Below, one piece after another: positions 1 to 12,800 of a DNA stretch of 64,000 bases; the stretch's first letter is position 1; each line of letters begins with the position of its first letter. Below the pieces are notes generated by a model. The model was not told the origin of the DNA. It worked only from the letters and a program-made list of their open reading frames with translations, and did no database searches. Origin of the DNA: Cornus controversa (Eukaryota; Streptophyta; Magnoliopsida; Cornales; Cornaceae); assembly GCA_026545225.1 (NCBI GenBank), contig CM048845.1:61856533-61920532 (forward strand). The letters are read 5' to 3'. Made by a program: the position numbers and the translations under genes.

Positions 1-1319
1 ACTCCTCTCCACTTGGCGGCGATGAAAGGCCGAGTTGGAGTTTTAGAAGAGTTAACTCGGAGTCGTCCTGAGTTGGCCTATGAGAGACTAGGTCGAGGAG
101 AGACAGTGTTGCACTTGTGTGTTAGGTACTATCGTTTGGAAGCTTTGAAGTATTTGGTGGAATTCATAAAGAACGAAGAGTTTGTCAACTCTAAAGACCA
201 CGATGGCAACACCATATTGCATCTAGCTGCAATTTTCAAACAAATGGAGGTATGTTTTCAATTTGTTGGAAATAATTGACTTTCTTAAAAATTTTAAAAG
301 AATTTTTTCCCATGCATGTATGCTTTTTTTATTTTTCTTTCATTGACTTTCACTTTTAATTTCACTATTAATTTTTATTTTTTTGGTACTGTTATTTTGT
401 CTTTGTTACCTCATAATTTTAGTGACGTGTTGTGCAGAGCATAGAGTACTTGTTTTCTAGAGAGGAAGTGAGAGAAAACGCGAATGCCAAGAATGTGAAT
501 GGTTTTACAGTTCTGGATGTTTTTGATAACTGTCCAAGAGATGTAAAAGTGATGGAAATCAGAGAATTTCTTGTGGAAGCCGGTGTTTAGAGAGCAATTA
601 ATCATGGAACTGATCTAAACGTCCCTCTATCACGAAATGTTAGTATATCAGTGCCACCTAGTAGTTCTGAAGTAGTAATTAAAGGAAGTTATATGAATTT
701 TCTGTCAGCTGATCTCAAGAAAGCCTGGCGATTTCTATCTGAAAATTGGAACAAGTACCTTAAGATTAACAATAAATGATTGGAAGAGGCGCGTGGTAAT
801 TTAATGATTGTCGCGACTGTGACAGCAAGCATGTCTTTCCAAGCCGGAGTCAATCCCCCAGGAAGTGTTTGGCAAGACTCTACTGAATATACTGACATTT
901 CTGGCAGAAATGAAACTAGTGTACCTGGAATGGCTATTATGGACGGTTATGACCCAGATAATTTCGAATTATTTCTAAAATATAATACGGTGTCTTTAGT
1001 GGCTTCTCTGAGCATCATTCTTCTTATGATAAGTGGATTTCCTCTCAAGAATAAACTTTATATGTGGCTCTTAATTGCTGCCATGTGTATTGTAGTGACA
1101 TTCATGACGCTTACGTATTTACATTCAATATATTCGATAACCATTTATACGTTTGATGATGACACCATTCGTATGTATAACGTATCAGTTTTCACATGGA
1201 TTGGGTTGTGCGGGTTTGTTGCACTGACTCACTCCATAAATCTTTTGGTGTGGGTGGTGAAGAGGTCGCACAAGTTTCTAATTTGTAAAAGGTGGCCAAT
1301 GGTGCGTGTCAATGAATAA
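1..1319 (+). pseudogene. Ankyrin-repeat/PGG-domain protein, BDA1/ACD6-like, copy A (5' end off window, two nonsense codons)
   Basis: Frame 1 is open from the first base and encodes ankyrin repeats (TPLHLAAMKG, GETVLHLCVRYYRLEALKYL, DGNTILHLAAIFKQME). Exon 1 ends at 249 before a GTATGT donor. The 188-bp intron ends in TGTGCAG, and exon 2 starts at 438 in phase 0, as in copies B and C. Exon 2 has two in-frame stops where B has sense codons: TAG at 588-590 (Gln in B) and TGA at 777-779 (Trp in B). After these the PGG region (NLMIVATVTASMSF, NPPG) and three further hydrophobic segments continue to TAA at 1317-1319. Family members are membrane proteins linked to plant immunity and cell death; BDA1 is the closest by feel. 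A truncated, PGG-less protein could still be made. The upstream part of exon 1 lies outside the window. Confidence 0.9.
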
Positions 1320-3347
1320 GATTCTAGGTATATATTATACATATATGTATGTATATCTTCTGTTGTTATACATATATGTATGTTTCATTGTTTTGATGTT
1401 ATTAATTCTCAATTTGTTGACTGAATGTTATTTATGTGTTGCTGCATTTATTTGGGGTGATTGGTGCAGTTGATGTTTGCTGTGTTGCACTTGCTGGAGC
1501 TACTGCTGTGTTTGTTTGGTTTGGAGGGGCAGTTGGTATGCTTTTGTGTGGAAGCTGGTGGTTTTGGGTATGGATCTTCTACTCTGTTTGTTGATGCTAC
1601 AGTTGTGTTTTATTTGCAGCTTGGTTTTAGTTGCTTCTGTTTTGTTTTGGCTTTGGTTCTCATGCATGTTTGTTTTTGGCGTTTTTGACCTTGTTTGCTT
1701 ATTTTGTTTCCCAAAGCTATGCCCTTGGCTTCTCATGTACTATAATATTGTTCACATCTATGAAGGAAAAAAATGGGGTTATTTATAGAAAAGACAGTGT
1801 TATTTTTTCTTTTTATTTGATTGGATGAAAGAGATGAGAAGAGAAGAAGGTTATACCTTACTTTGTGTGTTAGAAGAGAAGCGAAGAGAGATTGCTAATA
1901 TTGAGTTTATTAAATAATTATGAAAGGTAGTATTGTAATTTGAATTTTCTACAATTGTCGTGCTTCTCTTCCTTCCTCTCTTCTGTCCATATTTGCCGAG
2001 ATGAAAATTGTCCATATTTGCAGGGATAAAATTTTGTAAAGGATTAATAATGACTCATTCATTCTCTTTTCTTATCTCTCTCTGTCTCGATCCTACCAAA
2101 CAAAAAAAGTTTATCAATCCCTTCCTATCTTCCCTTCACTTATCTTCCTACCAAACTGACCATAAAGCTTTTCTAGTTACCATATATTATGAGTATGATG
2201 TTCAATTGAAGCCAAATTAAATGTTATTTGTTATACATAAAGTGATTGAATCCAACGACATGGGTTAGTTAAGAAAATTTTATAAATGAAAAGATTGAAG
2301 TAAAAATTAAAATTTTGTAATCATGGAGAATATATATATATGGGTAGTAGGGTTATAAAATAAAAATAAAAAATTAAAGCATGCAATGACAAGTGTCTAA
2401 TATGATAGATATGAATTTGAGTAGCAAGGTGCGAAAGTGGTTGCAAAAGCTTGATTTAAAACTTAGAGGGGGTAAATAAGTTTGCTTGATCTTTTGTTTA
2501 TATAAAACCCAATTATACAGAATATATATATGTATGTATAGATAGAGAGAAAGAGAGAAGAACTGAAAACTCTAATTCTTGATCTTGCGCATAAAGTACG
2601 AATTGAGATGAACACGCGACAAGATACGTGACGTTGCTCTGCGAATCATAAAACAAGTGTTTTTTTTCTCTTCTCCTTTGGACCCATAAATGTATAACCT
2701 CGGATACATATTAGGAGTATACTATAGGTCTAATTAAAGTGTATAGATTGTATGTGTACAAGTACGAATGAACTTTGCTTTATATATATATATTGTGTTT
2801 ATTAAAATCGAGTTAAACCAAAAACCAAAAATAGATACTGTGTTTCTTAATATAGAGTTAAACTTAATTAGTAGAACAATTTGTTGGGTCACTCGACATT
2901 CAAACTGTTAGATGCAAAACACGCCAACTTTTGATTTATTTATTTATTTATTCAATCCCTTTCACTTCTTCCATCTTCATTTCGATAAGTTAATCCCTTT
3001 TACTTCTTTACTTTTTTAATGAATGTGATACGTCCATAGTTGGGTTGGTTCGGTTTCAGTATTCTAGTACTTCTCATGCCACGTTACACAAATATTTCAC
3101 TATTTACATTGTCAGCTCCACTATTTAATTACATTCACGTGACCTAGAAAGAAAAAAAAAAGTGTCCTAAGCGATCAAATATCACAGAATTGGGTTGGTT
3201 CAGTTTCAGTATTTCATGCCATGTTACACAATTATTTCACTATTTAAAGAGTCCTACAGAATATAAGCATATGATTATGTAATTTTGAAGAAAAAATCAA
3301 GTTATGAAAGTCACTTCAACATATCTATTAGCACATTAGTGGTTAGG
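1320..3347. other. 3' flank of copy A, no gene seen
   Basis: AT-rich sequence. Parts match the 3' flank of copy B, for example the block around 2885-2920 and 3250-3320 against 34040-34160. Short open frames around 1460-1830 are biased in composition (TTG/TGT-rich) and have no recognisable domain. The stretch 1850-2170 is pyrimidine-rich and could be a decayed MITE, but I could not define its ends. Confidence 0.5.
3041..3246. repeat. Pair of ~60-bp direct repeats
   Basis: Two imperfect copies, 3041-3107 and 3188-3246, both contain GGGTTGGTTC, TTTCAGTATT, CATGCCA and TTTCACTATTTA in the same order. They lie in a block of unit A (about 2920-3255) that is absent from the matching part of units B and C. 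Confidence 0.7.
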
Positions 3348-3619
3348 TGTAACAGGTCGGAGCTTGCTCTCTATTCAAAAGTCTAATCTGTTAAGTAGTA
3401 CTGTATACCCCCACCTATTTATACCTAATCACTTTTTCATCTAGATTCGATGTGGGACAAGACCCTCTAACATTCTCCCTCACCCGAACTCGCAATGCCC
3501 TCATTGCGGTTGGACCACCTTGCCTACCCAAGTGGCTGCACCCGGACACTTCCGGGCCGGGCCTTAGGTGTGGCACCGGATCAAAGATTGGGTCTGGCTC
3601 TGATACCAACTGTAACGGA
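3348..3619 (-). mobile_element. TRIM retrotransposon, 3' LTR, internal region and start of the split 5' LTR
   Basis: On the minus strand this is a terminal-repeat retrotransposon in miniature. The 125-bp 3' LTR (3348-3472) runs from TGTTAGAGGG to CTGTTACA. A purine-rich tract just before it (minus GTGAGGGAGAA, about 3473-3483) fits a polypurine tract. The internal region is about 138 bp and has no coding capacity. A methionine-tRNA primer-binding site follows, then nine bases of the 5' LTR, which the CACTA element splits. The remaining 115 bases of that LTR are at 20781-20895. The outer flanks carry the direct repeat TTAGG (3343-3347 and 20896-20900), the 5-bp target duplication expected for an LTR element. 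Confidence 0.9.
3596..3608 (-). promoter_or_regulatory. Primer-binding site of the TRIM (initiator Met tRNA)
   Basis: Minus-strand TGGTATCAGAGCC, two bases inside the 5' LTR end. It is the standard plant LTR-retrotransposon primer-binding site, complementary to the 3' end of methionine tRNA. Its position fixes the orientation of the TRIM. Confidence 0.88.
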
Positions 3620-3632
3620 CACTACAAGAAAA
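3620..3632 (+). repeat. CACTA left terminal inverted repeat
   Basis: CACTACAAGAAAA, the canonical plant CACTA terminus, preceded by the target duplication GGA. Confidence 0.93.
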
Positions 3633-5588
3633 TAGAGTTTTAACAACTTGTAATTGATAACACACATAACAACCAAGTTGTGTTAAGTAAATTTTAAGAG
3701 TAATATTTCGGGCACCTTTTTAAATGTCAAAATAATTGTTATATTGACAACTTGCAATACATTACTTATTCAATTATCTTTTATCGACTTATAATTTTTA
3801 GAATAACAACGCGTATATTATATTGTCAATATTCGGCCAAAAATTCACCAAATCCCTCCAAAAGAAATTTCCCTCGCTTTTAACTGATACACAATTTTTT
3901 TCTCTTCTAGCATGTAGGTCTTCCTTTGATCGTTTTCTCTCCCAAAGGTGAACCCTAGGTTTCCCTCTTCTGCACGAACTCTACTTTGGCAAAATATAGG
4001 GTTTCAACCTGTAACCCAGCGTGTGTGTGGGAAATCAGGCCTTCAACCTGTAACAACTCACCGCCGTGTGTGTGTGTGAATTTGTGTTTTCCACCAAACC
4101 GATACATACCCATTGAGTACTTTCGCTCCACCAATACCGAACTGACGAAGACCGTGAAAAGGGACTGAAAAGAGGCTTCTCATATATTACGACAGTGAGT
4201 TCTGCTAACAAAACCTTCCTCTCGGTGGCGAAGTGCTTCTTTCTCCAGGAAGCATGTGCAATTGAACCAGCAATACGCAAAGTTGGAGTTAGGGGCGATA
4301 CAAGAAGAAAAGGAAATCAATCAATGACGCTTCGATAGCGAACAGAGCAGGCTAAGGTACGGTGGAGGGTTTTGTGACAGGTATAACACATTTTTCTTCT
4401 CCTTTTGTGCTGATTTTTACTAAATTTCTTACAGTGGGGAGTTTGGGGAATTTTAAGCTACTTTTTTGTGTCATGTTAGGGCTTGAGAAGAATTACCATG
4501 AAAAAAAGAGGTATAGATCAAATTTGGAGGGTTTCGTGACTGGTATGGCACCTTCTTCTTCTTCTCCTTCTTCAATTTTGATTTTTATTAAAATTTTTAC
4601 AATATAATTTCAAACCCTTGTATGAGTATTGATGTCTCATATTTCAGTTGATCAGTATGTTGATAATTTTCTCATTTTTCATTAGAGAAAGAAATACTGA
4701 TATATACTCTGAAATTGCATTGCATTATATTAATTTTAAACCAAGTTCAATTGTGAAATATTTTCAATTTTGATTTTTATTCCTTCTTCTATTTTGATTT
4801 TTATTATACTTGTCGAGTTATTTTTTGTGACTGGGTTGAGTTGTTTGATTCTAAGTTCTTTTTCTCAATTAATAGGAATATATGGTTGTTGATATAGATA
4901 TAAACATGCACTGCATATTAATTTCTTGAAGGATTCATTAATATTGCCCCGATATACAATATATATGTATCTGCAGTTGTTTTACATTTCATTATAATCA
5001 CATGGATGATGGGTGGTGTTGGCTTGGCATATAGACTTCAAGTATATTCCTCTATGTGGGAAATGTACATATTTTTGTGCCTCATGTAAGTGGCGATGAA
5101 GGTTAGAAAATCAGTATATAATCTTTGATCACCTAAAAATATTGAGGGCATATTTATAGAGTTAATAAAGATCGAATTTCAATTGATTGAGGACCTGCCT
5201 ATTCATTTGTGCATGTTATTTGAAAGTAGATCGAACCAGAAGAACTTGATTATTATCTGACCAGTCACGCTGGTTAGGGATTCCTTAGTTTCTTATCTAA
5301 ATATAAATTTGGTAGTTAGAATATAAGATTAATAACTACTTGTAGATTCCTGATTGCACATTGGTTGCGTTCCCTTTTGGTGCTCTTGCATAATTGGTAA
5401 AAACAGGAATTATTTATAGATTTTATCATCTTGTAGATTTTAAAATAGTTCATGTCCATTGATTAGCTTTTCTTCCAATATTGCTGGTGTCCATTTCCAG
5501 ATCACTTGAAATTTCATCTTCATAGTACCAAGGAAGTTTCTCCCCTCCACATGATATCCACAATCATATACTTTGACAAGGGTGCAAG
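3633..5588. other. CACTA left subterminal and leader region, no gene recognised
   Basis: The first 150 bp contain short motifs (AACAACTTG, ACACATAACAACC, AAGTTGTGTT) that resemble the right-end subterminal repeats. Beyond that there is a GTGTG-rich stretch (about 4015-4080) and AT-rich sequence. Two stretches resemble each other (about 4361-4420 and 4530-4600, GGAGGGTTT...GTGAC...GGTAT). Promoter and untranslated exons of the transposase gene may lie here, but I cannot place them. Confidence 0.45.
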
Positions 5589-7060
5589 GCTTTTTTTTTT
5601 TTTTTGAAAGATAAGCGGGTCAATAATATTCAACCAAAACAGGGCAAAGACATACAGCCTACGAGGGGCATACCCCAAGGATCAAAATAAAAATAAACAG
5701 TAAGTGAAAACCCCAAACCCACCACAAGAGCAGGAACCACCCACAAAGATCAACATCTAGCAAAACACAAAACAAAATGAAAGAACATCTGTCATCATAC
5801 TCTTTGAAAAACCAAACAGATGCCATATGCCTAGTAGCAAAAACAGGGAAGTTATTCCAACAACTAATAATCCAACAGCAACCAATCCAGCCCACAATGA
5901 TCAAAGCTTCCACATCAACAAAACCCAACGTCCTCATGTCACCCATATTGATGCTGGCAGATCCCATTCCTGTTGCAGCCAAGTATGTATGGTACTTTTT
6001 TTATATCTTGATATTGAGATAAATTTATACCTGACTGTATTAATGACTTCTTTTGAAATAGCGACTTCATCCCTGTAGTCTTCACTATACACTCTCTTGT
6101 TCCTCTCCTTCCAAACTTTATAGATAGTTGCAGCAAAAGCCAACCTGTTTATAGTGGTAGTTAAGGAGTCCCCTTTTCACACCAGTGCAGCCCAATGAGT
6201 CATTTTATCTCACCCATCAGGCCATTTCAGATGGCATTTAGTCACAATACGCTTCCAGATCCTGTGAGTAAAACTGCATTTAAAGAAAAGATGGTCCCTG
6301 TCTTCAATAATACTTCTGCAGAAAACACATGCTCCAGTTTGCACAATACCAACTTGAAGCATTCAATATTGAGTCCACAATCTATCTTGGACAGCTAACC
6401 AGAGGATTAAAACATGCTTAGGAATAGCATTCTTAAACCAAAAAAAAATCATTCCAAGATACCTTATCTTTTCTATATCGCAGGAAATCCCATGTGGATT
6501 TAATTAAAATTTACCTTTTCTCGGCACCCAATCCAGTCTGTCCACTTCAGAGGGATTAGGCTTAAATGTTTCTGGAATGCTAGCTCTAAGATTCATCCAC
6601 TCCGTGGTATTTGTAAGGGGCCAGTGCCATTCATTCCCTTGAATCACAGCAACAACAGTAGCATCATGCCCCAAACCAAAATCTGTTATAATTCTCTTAT
6701 GGTAGTTCAACACAATAGGACTAGTAGGAAGCAGTTGTCAAACGACAAGGAAGTTAAAGTACCATTATCAATTTTATAAGAAACAGCAAGTATGAATTTG
6801 TCTCTTATCTTCAAGATCCTTTTCCAAGCCCATAAGCAATCTGTAGGAATTTTAAGACTCCAAAAATTCCTATTATTTACAAGACGAGTTTTCACCCAAA
6901 CTGCCCATATTGGTCACTGCCAGATTCTGGCTGCAGGAGCATCAAAACCAAATTATTGGGTGACTGAGAATGATATTAACTCAGATGTAGCTCTGGAGGT
7001 GTTTCCTATTAATAGCAAGGGGAGAAAGTACTTGATAGATGGTGTTGAACACTAAAAACT
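5589..7060 (-). mobile_element. 5'-truncated LINE (L1-type non-LTR retrotransposon), zf-RVT end of ORF2
   Basis: A poly-T run at about 5590-5604 is the poly(A) tail read on the minus strand. Upstream of it in minus orientation lies a 3' UTR with GGGGTATGCCCCTCGTAGGC, a form common in plant LINEs. Minus-strand peptides match the C-terminal reverse-transcriptase linker and zinc-binding region: NRNFWSLKIPTDC and WAWKRILKIRD (6707-6895), then WHWPL, DRLDWVPRKGKF (6504-6713), then TIYKVWKERNKRVY (5934-6143). Frames are interrupted by stops and shifts, so it is dead. The 5' limit near 7060 is approximate, and I found no convincing target duplication. Confidence 0.75.
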
Positions 7061-8422
7061 GAGAGTCTTTAGGGAATTTTATAGTTCTCTTTATATGAGT
7101 CTTGAAAATGCAGAAACCTTCACTCAACCGAGCCTAGTATGACCATTCATTGAGCTAATTTTCTCACTTTAAGAAACCAAAAAAACATGAAACATATAAT
7201 TGAGAAGTTTATTTTATTTTCTTCATTTCTTCTAATTTCTCATCAACCAGACAAATAAACTATTGAAAAAAGGAAAAGTTTCTATTTGAACTTGTATGTG
7301 CTGTAGAGGCATGGTGGGAATCTACCATCTGTTTAAGCTTGAGAAAAAAATGAGAGAATCTACCATCTTTTCCTTTTCCTTTGCATTGATTTTTTCTTTC
7401 ACTTTCCCTCACTATATTTGCCACCCAAAAAGAGCCTACAAGGTTGCTTACAATCTACAAAATTAATATTTTTTCTGTCGATCGCTTGGCCTTGGTTAAC
7501 TTCTCTACAGCAACAGAACCTGCAATATACATCCTTACCCAAAAAAGAAAAAGAAAAAGAAAAGGTATACATCTACTGAACCATTACCATCTCTTTTGTG
7601 TGCGCCCACTGTTCAAGGATCGTATCAGTCCTACTTGCACATAAAACCGTACCTATGATCTTAATCTCACTATATAAACAAAATCTTAGTTTTGAATCAA
7701 AAGAAAAGAACCCCATACTGTAGCACCTTCTACCTCGATGTATAATAAGAACCACATTGGTGCTATAAAATATAACTGGACCATCTATCAACAATAATTC
7801 ACTTGTTTCAGTTCTACTGTGAAAACGGCAGCATCACCCAGATACCTGGATGTTGTGAGCTATGTTCGCTTTACCTACAAAAAACAGAAACATCATGGCC
7901 ATACAACTCCCAAACGAATCATGCAACAAAGCCTAATAATTTAGCTATTTGGTATTGACTAATGCAGCTCCAAACTCTGGTGAAAGAACTAGAATAGATA
8001 ATTACTCTTCCTACCCAACCTTATCTTCAAGGAAGCAGAAATCCACAACGCTCAAAACCATACATCCAATTACAATCTGCTATAGACAGAATCAGAGTTG
8101 CCTTCATGGTGGTTAATTAATTATACGGCAAAAGATTAATACAATATAACTACTTCAAGGACGGTTTAGAAGCTATCCCCATCCATGTCTCATAATTTGA
8201 CCAAACAACAAAGGTTGGTCTGAACAGGAAAAATACTTGTTTGCTAAAAAAGGCTTGCATTTCTCATAGTCGTATACACAAGGTAATTGAACAGATAAAA
8301 GGGTACTCAGATCAAATGTTGATGTGGTCCATATAGGTAAGACATCTGACAACTTACATCCAGGACTTTATACAAGCCTAATGTCCACCACACAAGTTGT
8401 CATAGTCCTGCTTTAACACAAG
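7061..8422. other. CACTA internal sequence; possibly 3' UTR of a captured gene on the minus strand
   Basis: No coding region is recognised. The part adjoining 8423 would be the 3' untranslated tail of the candidate captured exon at 8423-8510, read on the minus strand. A purine-rich AAAAGA repeat lies at about 7541-7562. Confidence 0.35.
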
Positions 8423-8510
8423 TCAACCTTTCAGGAACATTTTTCTGAACTCATCATTGGGCTTTGGCTTCAGGTCTCCCCCTTCTGCGTTTTCATCGTC
8501 AGCACAAAGG
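8423..8510 (-). pseudogene. Candidate captured terminal exon of an unidentified host gene
   Basis: The minus strand encodes a short acidic-to-basic tail, ADDENAEGGD then LKPKPNDEFRKMFLKG, ending at TGA (8425-8423). A possible acceptor AG lies just upstream (8512-8511). The region is less AT-rich than its surroundings and looks like real plant coding sequence rather than transposon. I do not recognise the source gene. It could equally be a chance open frame, as it is only about 26 codons. Confidence 0.35.
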
Positions 8511-9874
8511 CTTATTCAGATTTTTTTGTATCAGGATTTCCTTTATTTATTTATTTTTTGTTCCTTTTGTACCTTGTTGAAAGATGGGCAAGGAGCGGTT
8601 AATGATACACAATATTTTACGTAAGATAGGTTGAATTACTTCATATTTATTTTAAAATTATTGTAGCAGAATTATTGCTTTAGAATTTCAACTTGTTGCT
8701 TTGCTGGTGTATTTTTTTATCACATGCTTAATTCCAATGATGGTAACTGGGAGATTTGGCAGCATTTTTTGACTATCCTGGGAGATCATATGCTTTGTAT
8801 TAGTGTATTGATTTTGTTTTTTCACCATTTTTCTTATGTGGATTTATGGTAGGATGGTAAGGAGTTTGATTTTGGTCCATGAGAGTGGTTATGATATAGC
8901 AAGATGATTCGGTAGATTTTTGAATGCCACAATGATAATAGTGTTGTTAGCAGTTATCATTCTAAAACTGGCAGTTTGTTGTCTTTCATGATAAGTGTCC
9001 AAGACGTCCCTTCATTTTTTTTCCCTAAAAGAAAGCTTCGACACCTAACTCCTATAATGAACATTTTAGGTGTTTCCCTTGAAATTTGATAACAAGTTTG
9101 AAACTCTTCTCTAGTTTGTGTAACACGAGTACTTCTTAACTAGTGATTTGAGTCTTCTCAAATGATCACTCTTGTATTTCCTGGCTTTACGTTATAATTG
9201 AGACTAATAAATGGATTCGAGTATATTGGGAAAGAAAAAGTGTGAACATTACATAAAAAAATAGAAGAGATTCATAGATGATTGGGACTTAGTACTAAGG
9301 GCAATACTGAAAAAAAATTCAAATTTGAACTTATTTGAAAATAAATTTCAAAAGTAGGACTTGATTGTCCTAATGAAATTTTTAAAGGACTTAGTTATCT
9401 TTGAGGTGGAAAAGTAGGACTTGGTTGTAATTTTTCCTAAATAATCTTCTCAATCTCCTACACATTTATTTCATCAAATATTTCATTCAGGTGATAATTA
9501 TTTTATTTTTATTTTTTGTTCTTAGAGCTTGTCACATTTCTATTATTTATTTTGGCTATATCTATTTAATCTTTTTACTTATCTGAGTAGTCTGCCTTGG
9601 CTTCATGGGTGACTAATGTATTTTATTGACAAAATCGTATGCATAGAATGAAACAACACCCCCCAGTAATGATATATACCAAACCCCTGACCATGCCAAC
9701 ATTATTCACTGTAGTTGCTTTTTGTTCCTTTTGCCCTCAAGGATTGTAAAAATTCTGTGAAGTTTGAACATATCTAGCAATCTAGTTATGTACCAGGTTA
9801 ACAAATTGATGATTATAACATACCAGGTTATGTAAAAGTTTGAACATATCTAGCAATCAAGGAAAGATCGAACA
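8511..9874. other. CACTA sequence upstream of the transposase gene, no gene seen
   Basis: AT-rich and noncoding, with a short internal repeat (AGTAGGACTTG at about 9353 and 9413). It immediately precedes the transposase start at 9875 and presumably includes its promoter or 5' leader. Confidence 0.4.
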
Positions 9875-12800
9875 ATGGACAAAGACTGGATTCACTTTAA
9901 CAGGTCAACTTTAACTAAAGAATTATATACATAATTTTTAGACATTGTGCATTCGTTATTGGAACATATAAAAGTTTGAGTTTTTATTTGCAGAGTTTCT
10001 GAGAATTATTTGAATGGAGCACGAAAATTTATCGATATGGCAAAAGCTAATGCAGGGAATCCAGATAAGATAATATGTCCTTGCAAACGTTGTGCAAATG
10101 GATGTCACCAATACTGTGATACAGTTTATGAGCACTTGGTGATAAATGGAATGGATCCTTCATATACTGTGTGGGTTCTTCATGGGGAAGATCCAATTTC
10201 ATTTGTGCAACAAGATAGTGATATTGATGATGATGCGTATGATGATGTGGAAATGTTAGATATGTATAGGATGTATAGGGATGTGTATTTTGATGGTGAA
10301 AATGATGATGTCGTGGAGCCTACTTATGAAACAAGAGAAACTGAGTTCATAAAGTCATTAGAACTTGCTAAAACTCCTTTATATCCTAAGTGCACAAGCT
10401 ATACAGTGATGCCTGCAATTGTTTCACTATATAAGCACAAAGCTACACATAATCTATCTGATAGTGGTTTTGACGAACTTCTTGAAATTATTCGTGGTAT
10501 GCTTCCACAAGATAACAAACTTCCCGAGAATATTTATGAAGTGAAGAAATTATTTAAGGTATTTGATTTGGGGTATGAGAAAATACACACATGTATTAAT
10601 GATTGTTGTTTGTTTAGAAATGAAAAAGCGCATATGGATACATGCCCCAAATGTGGCAGTCGCGTTGGAAAGTCAATGAACGCACTAAAAAGATTCAAAA
10701 GAATGTTCCGGTCAAGGTCTTGCGGTACTTTCCGATAATTCCAAGATTTAGGAGAATGTTTAGGTCAATTGAAATGGTAGAGCAACTACGATGGCATTCA
10801 CATAACAAAAGTCAAGATAAAAAGATGAGACATCCAGTTGATTCTCTTGCATGGGAAACAATAGATAGAAAGTGGCCCAATTTTGCATCAGATCCACGGA
10901 ATTTAAGAGTTGGACTATCTACAGATGGTGTTAATCCATTTGGTGATCTTAGCTCCAGATACAATTGTTGGCCGGTGATTTTAGTTGTATACAATCTCCC
11001 CCCATTGTTATGCATGTCTAAAGAGGGAATGATGTTAACATTACTAATTCTAGGGCCGAAGCAACCAGGAAATGACATAGATGTGTACTTAGAACCTCTT
11101 ATAGATGATTTGAAGAAGTTGTGGTGTGACGGTGTAAACATGTATGATGCATTTAGTAAGTCATTATTTAATTTGAGGGTATTGATGATGTGGATAATAA
11201 ATGATTATCCAGCTTTAGGAAACGTATCTGGTCAAGCAACAAAAGGTGAATTGGCTTGTACGGTTTGTTGTCGTGACACATATTCACGATGGTTGACAAG
11301 TAGTCAAAAATTTTGCTTCACAGGCCATCGAAGATTTCTTCCACACAATCACCCATTCAGAAAGAAAAAAGCTTGGTTTGATGGAAATGAGGAACATGGG
11401 GGGAGACCAAAAGTATTGTCTGGTTTAGAAGTTTTTCATATTATCAAGGACTTTAAGAATGATTGGGGAAAGAGTAAAGGTACAACGAACTTATCAAAAA
11501 GAAAAAGGAAGAATGAAGAAAGGAGAAAGAAACCTTCGACTTGGCCATGGAAGAAAAAATCCATATTTTTTGAGTTGCCATATTGGGAGGTTAGTGATTT
11601 CTTATAGCAAATGAAATTTGATATTTTGAAAATTGTTTCAGTTTATTTAATTAACTAAAGTGCCACCTATATGAACTAATAAAATTATACTTTTTTTCTT
11701 ATACTAGGTATTGCTTGTGCGACATAATTTAGATGTAATGCACATTGAAAAGAATGTGTGTGAGAGTATAGTCGGTACTCTTTTGAATGTGAAGGGAAAA
11801 TCAAAGGACGGACTCAAGTCTCGTATGGATTTGAAGGAAATGGGCATTAGGAATGAATTGCATCCAAGTCCATCTGAGAAGAAAACTTACTTGCCACCAG
11901 CACCACATACATTATCTAAGGTGGAGAAGAAAATTTTTTGCAAGAGGTTACAAGAAATAAAACTTCCTGATGGTTATGGTTCCAACATTGGAAAGTGCGT
12001 ACAGATAAATGAATGCAAAATTATAGGCCTAAAGTCACATGATTGTCACATCTTAATGCAACAATTGTTACCAGTTGCATTACGTGGAATGCTACCCAAG
12101 GGTCCAAGGAATGCCATTTTTCGACTCTCTGCATATTTTAAAGAAATATGTCAAAGAGTGGTTGATAGAAACTCATTGGAAAGACTAGAAAATGATATTG
12201 CCGAGACTTTGTGCATGTTTGAAAGGTTCTTTCCTCCATCCTTCTTTGACATTATGGTTCACTTAACCATTCACATCTCACGAGAAACTCTTCTATGTGG
12301 ACCTGTACAATTTCGTTGGATGTACCCCTTCGAGAGGTATTTATCTATCTTTATTTTTGAATTTTGTCGTCATTTAGGTTTTATGGTTTAAATTTCAATA
12401 ATTCTTTTACTTTAGGAATATGAAGGTTTTGAAAGGTTATGTTAGGAATCGAGCAAGACCTGAAGGATGCATAGCAGAAAGGTATATGGCCGAAGAGTGC
12501 ATTAGCTTTTGTAGTGAATACATAAAACAAGCAGCTGATGTAGGTGTTCGACCCACTCGAAATGAAGAATTTGAAGATGAAACTATAATAGAAGGGCGTC
12601 CAATTTTGAAAGGAATTGTAAAAACAATGCCCACTGAAATGTTGGACATTGCTCATCGTTATGTTCTGTTCAATCATGTAGAAGTGGAACCTTATATAGA
12701 GTAAGTGCAATATAAAAATATTTATTATTATTTATTTAACAAAATTGATTCTAATGTAATTTTACACCAGAATGCATTTGAAGGAGCTAAAGCTTCAGGA

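Noticed and set aside
780-1319. A separate small membrane-protein gene at 780-1319
   Set aside because: It opens on TTG right after the second nonsense codon of copy A and is simply the remainder of exon 2.
1461-1828. Possible small membrane protein downstream of copy A
   Set aside because: Overlapping Leu/Cys/Phe-rich frames in all phases come from TTG/TGT composition. There is no conserved motif and no match in units B or C.
10812-11141. Minus-strand open frame inside the transposase
   Set aside because: Shadow of the Transposase_21 coding region.
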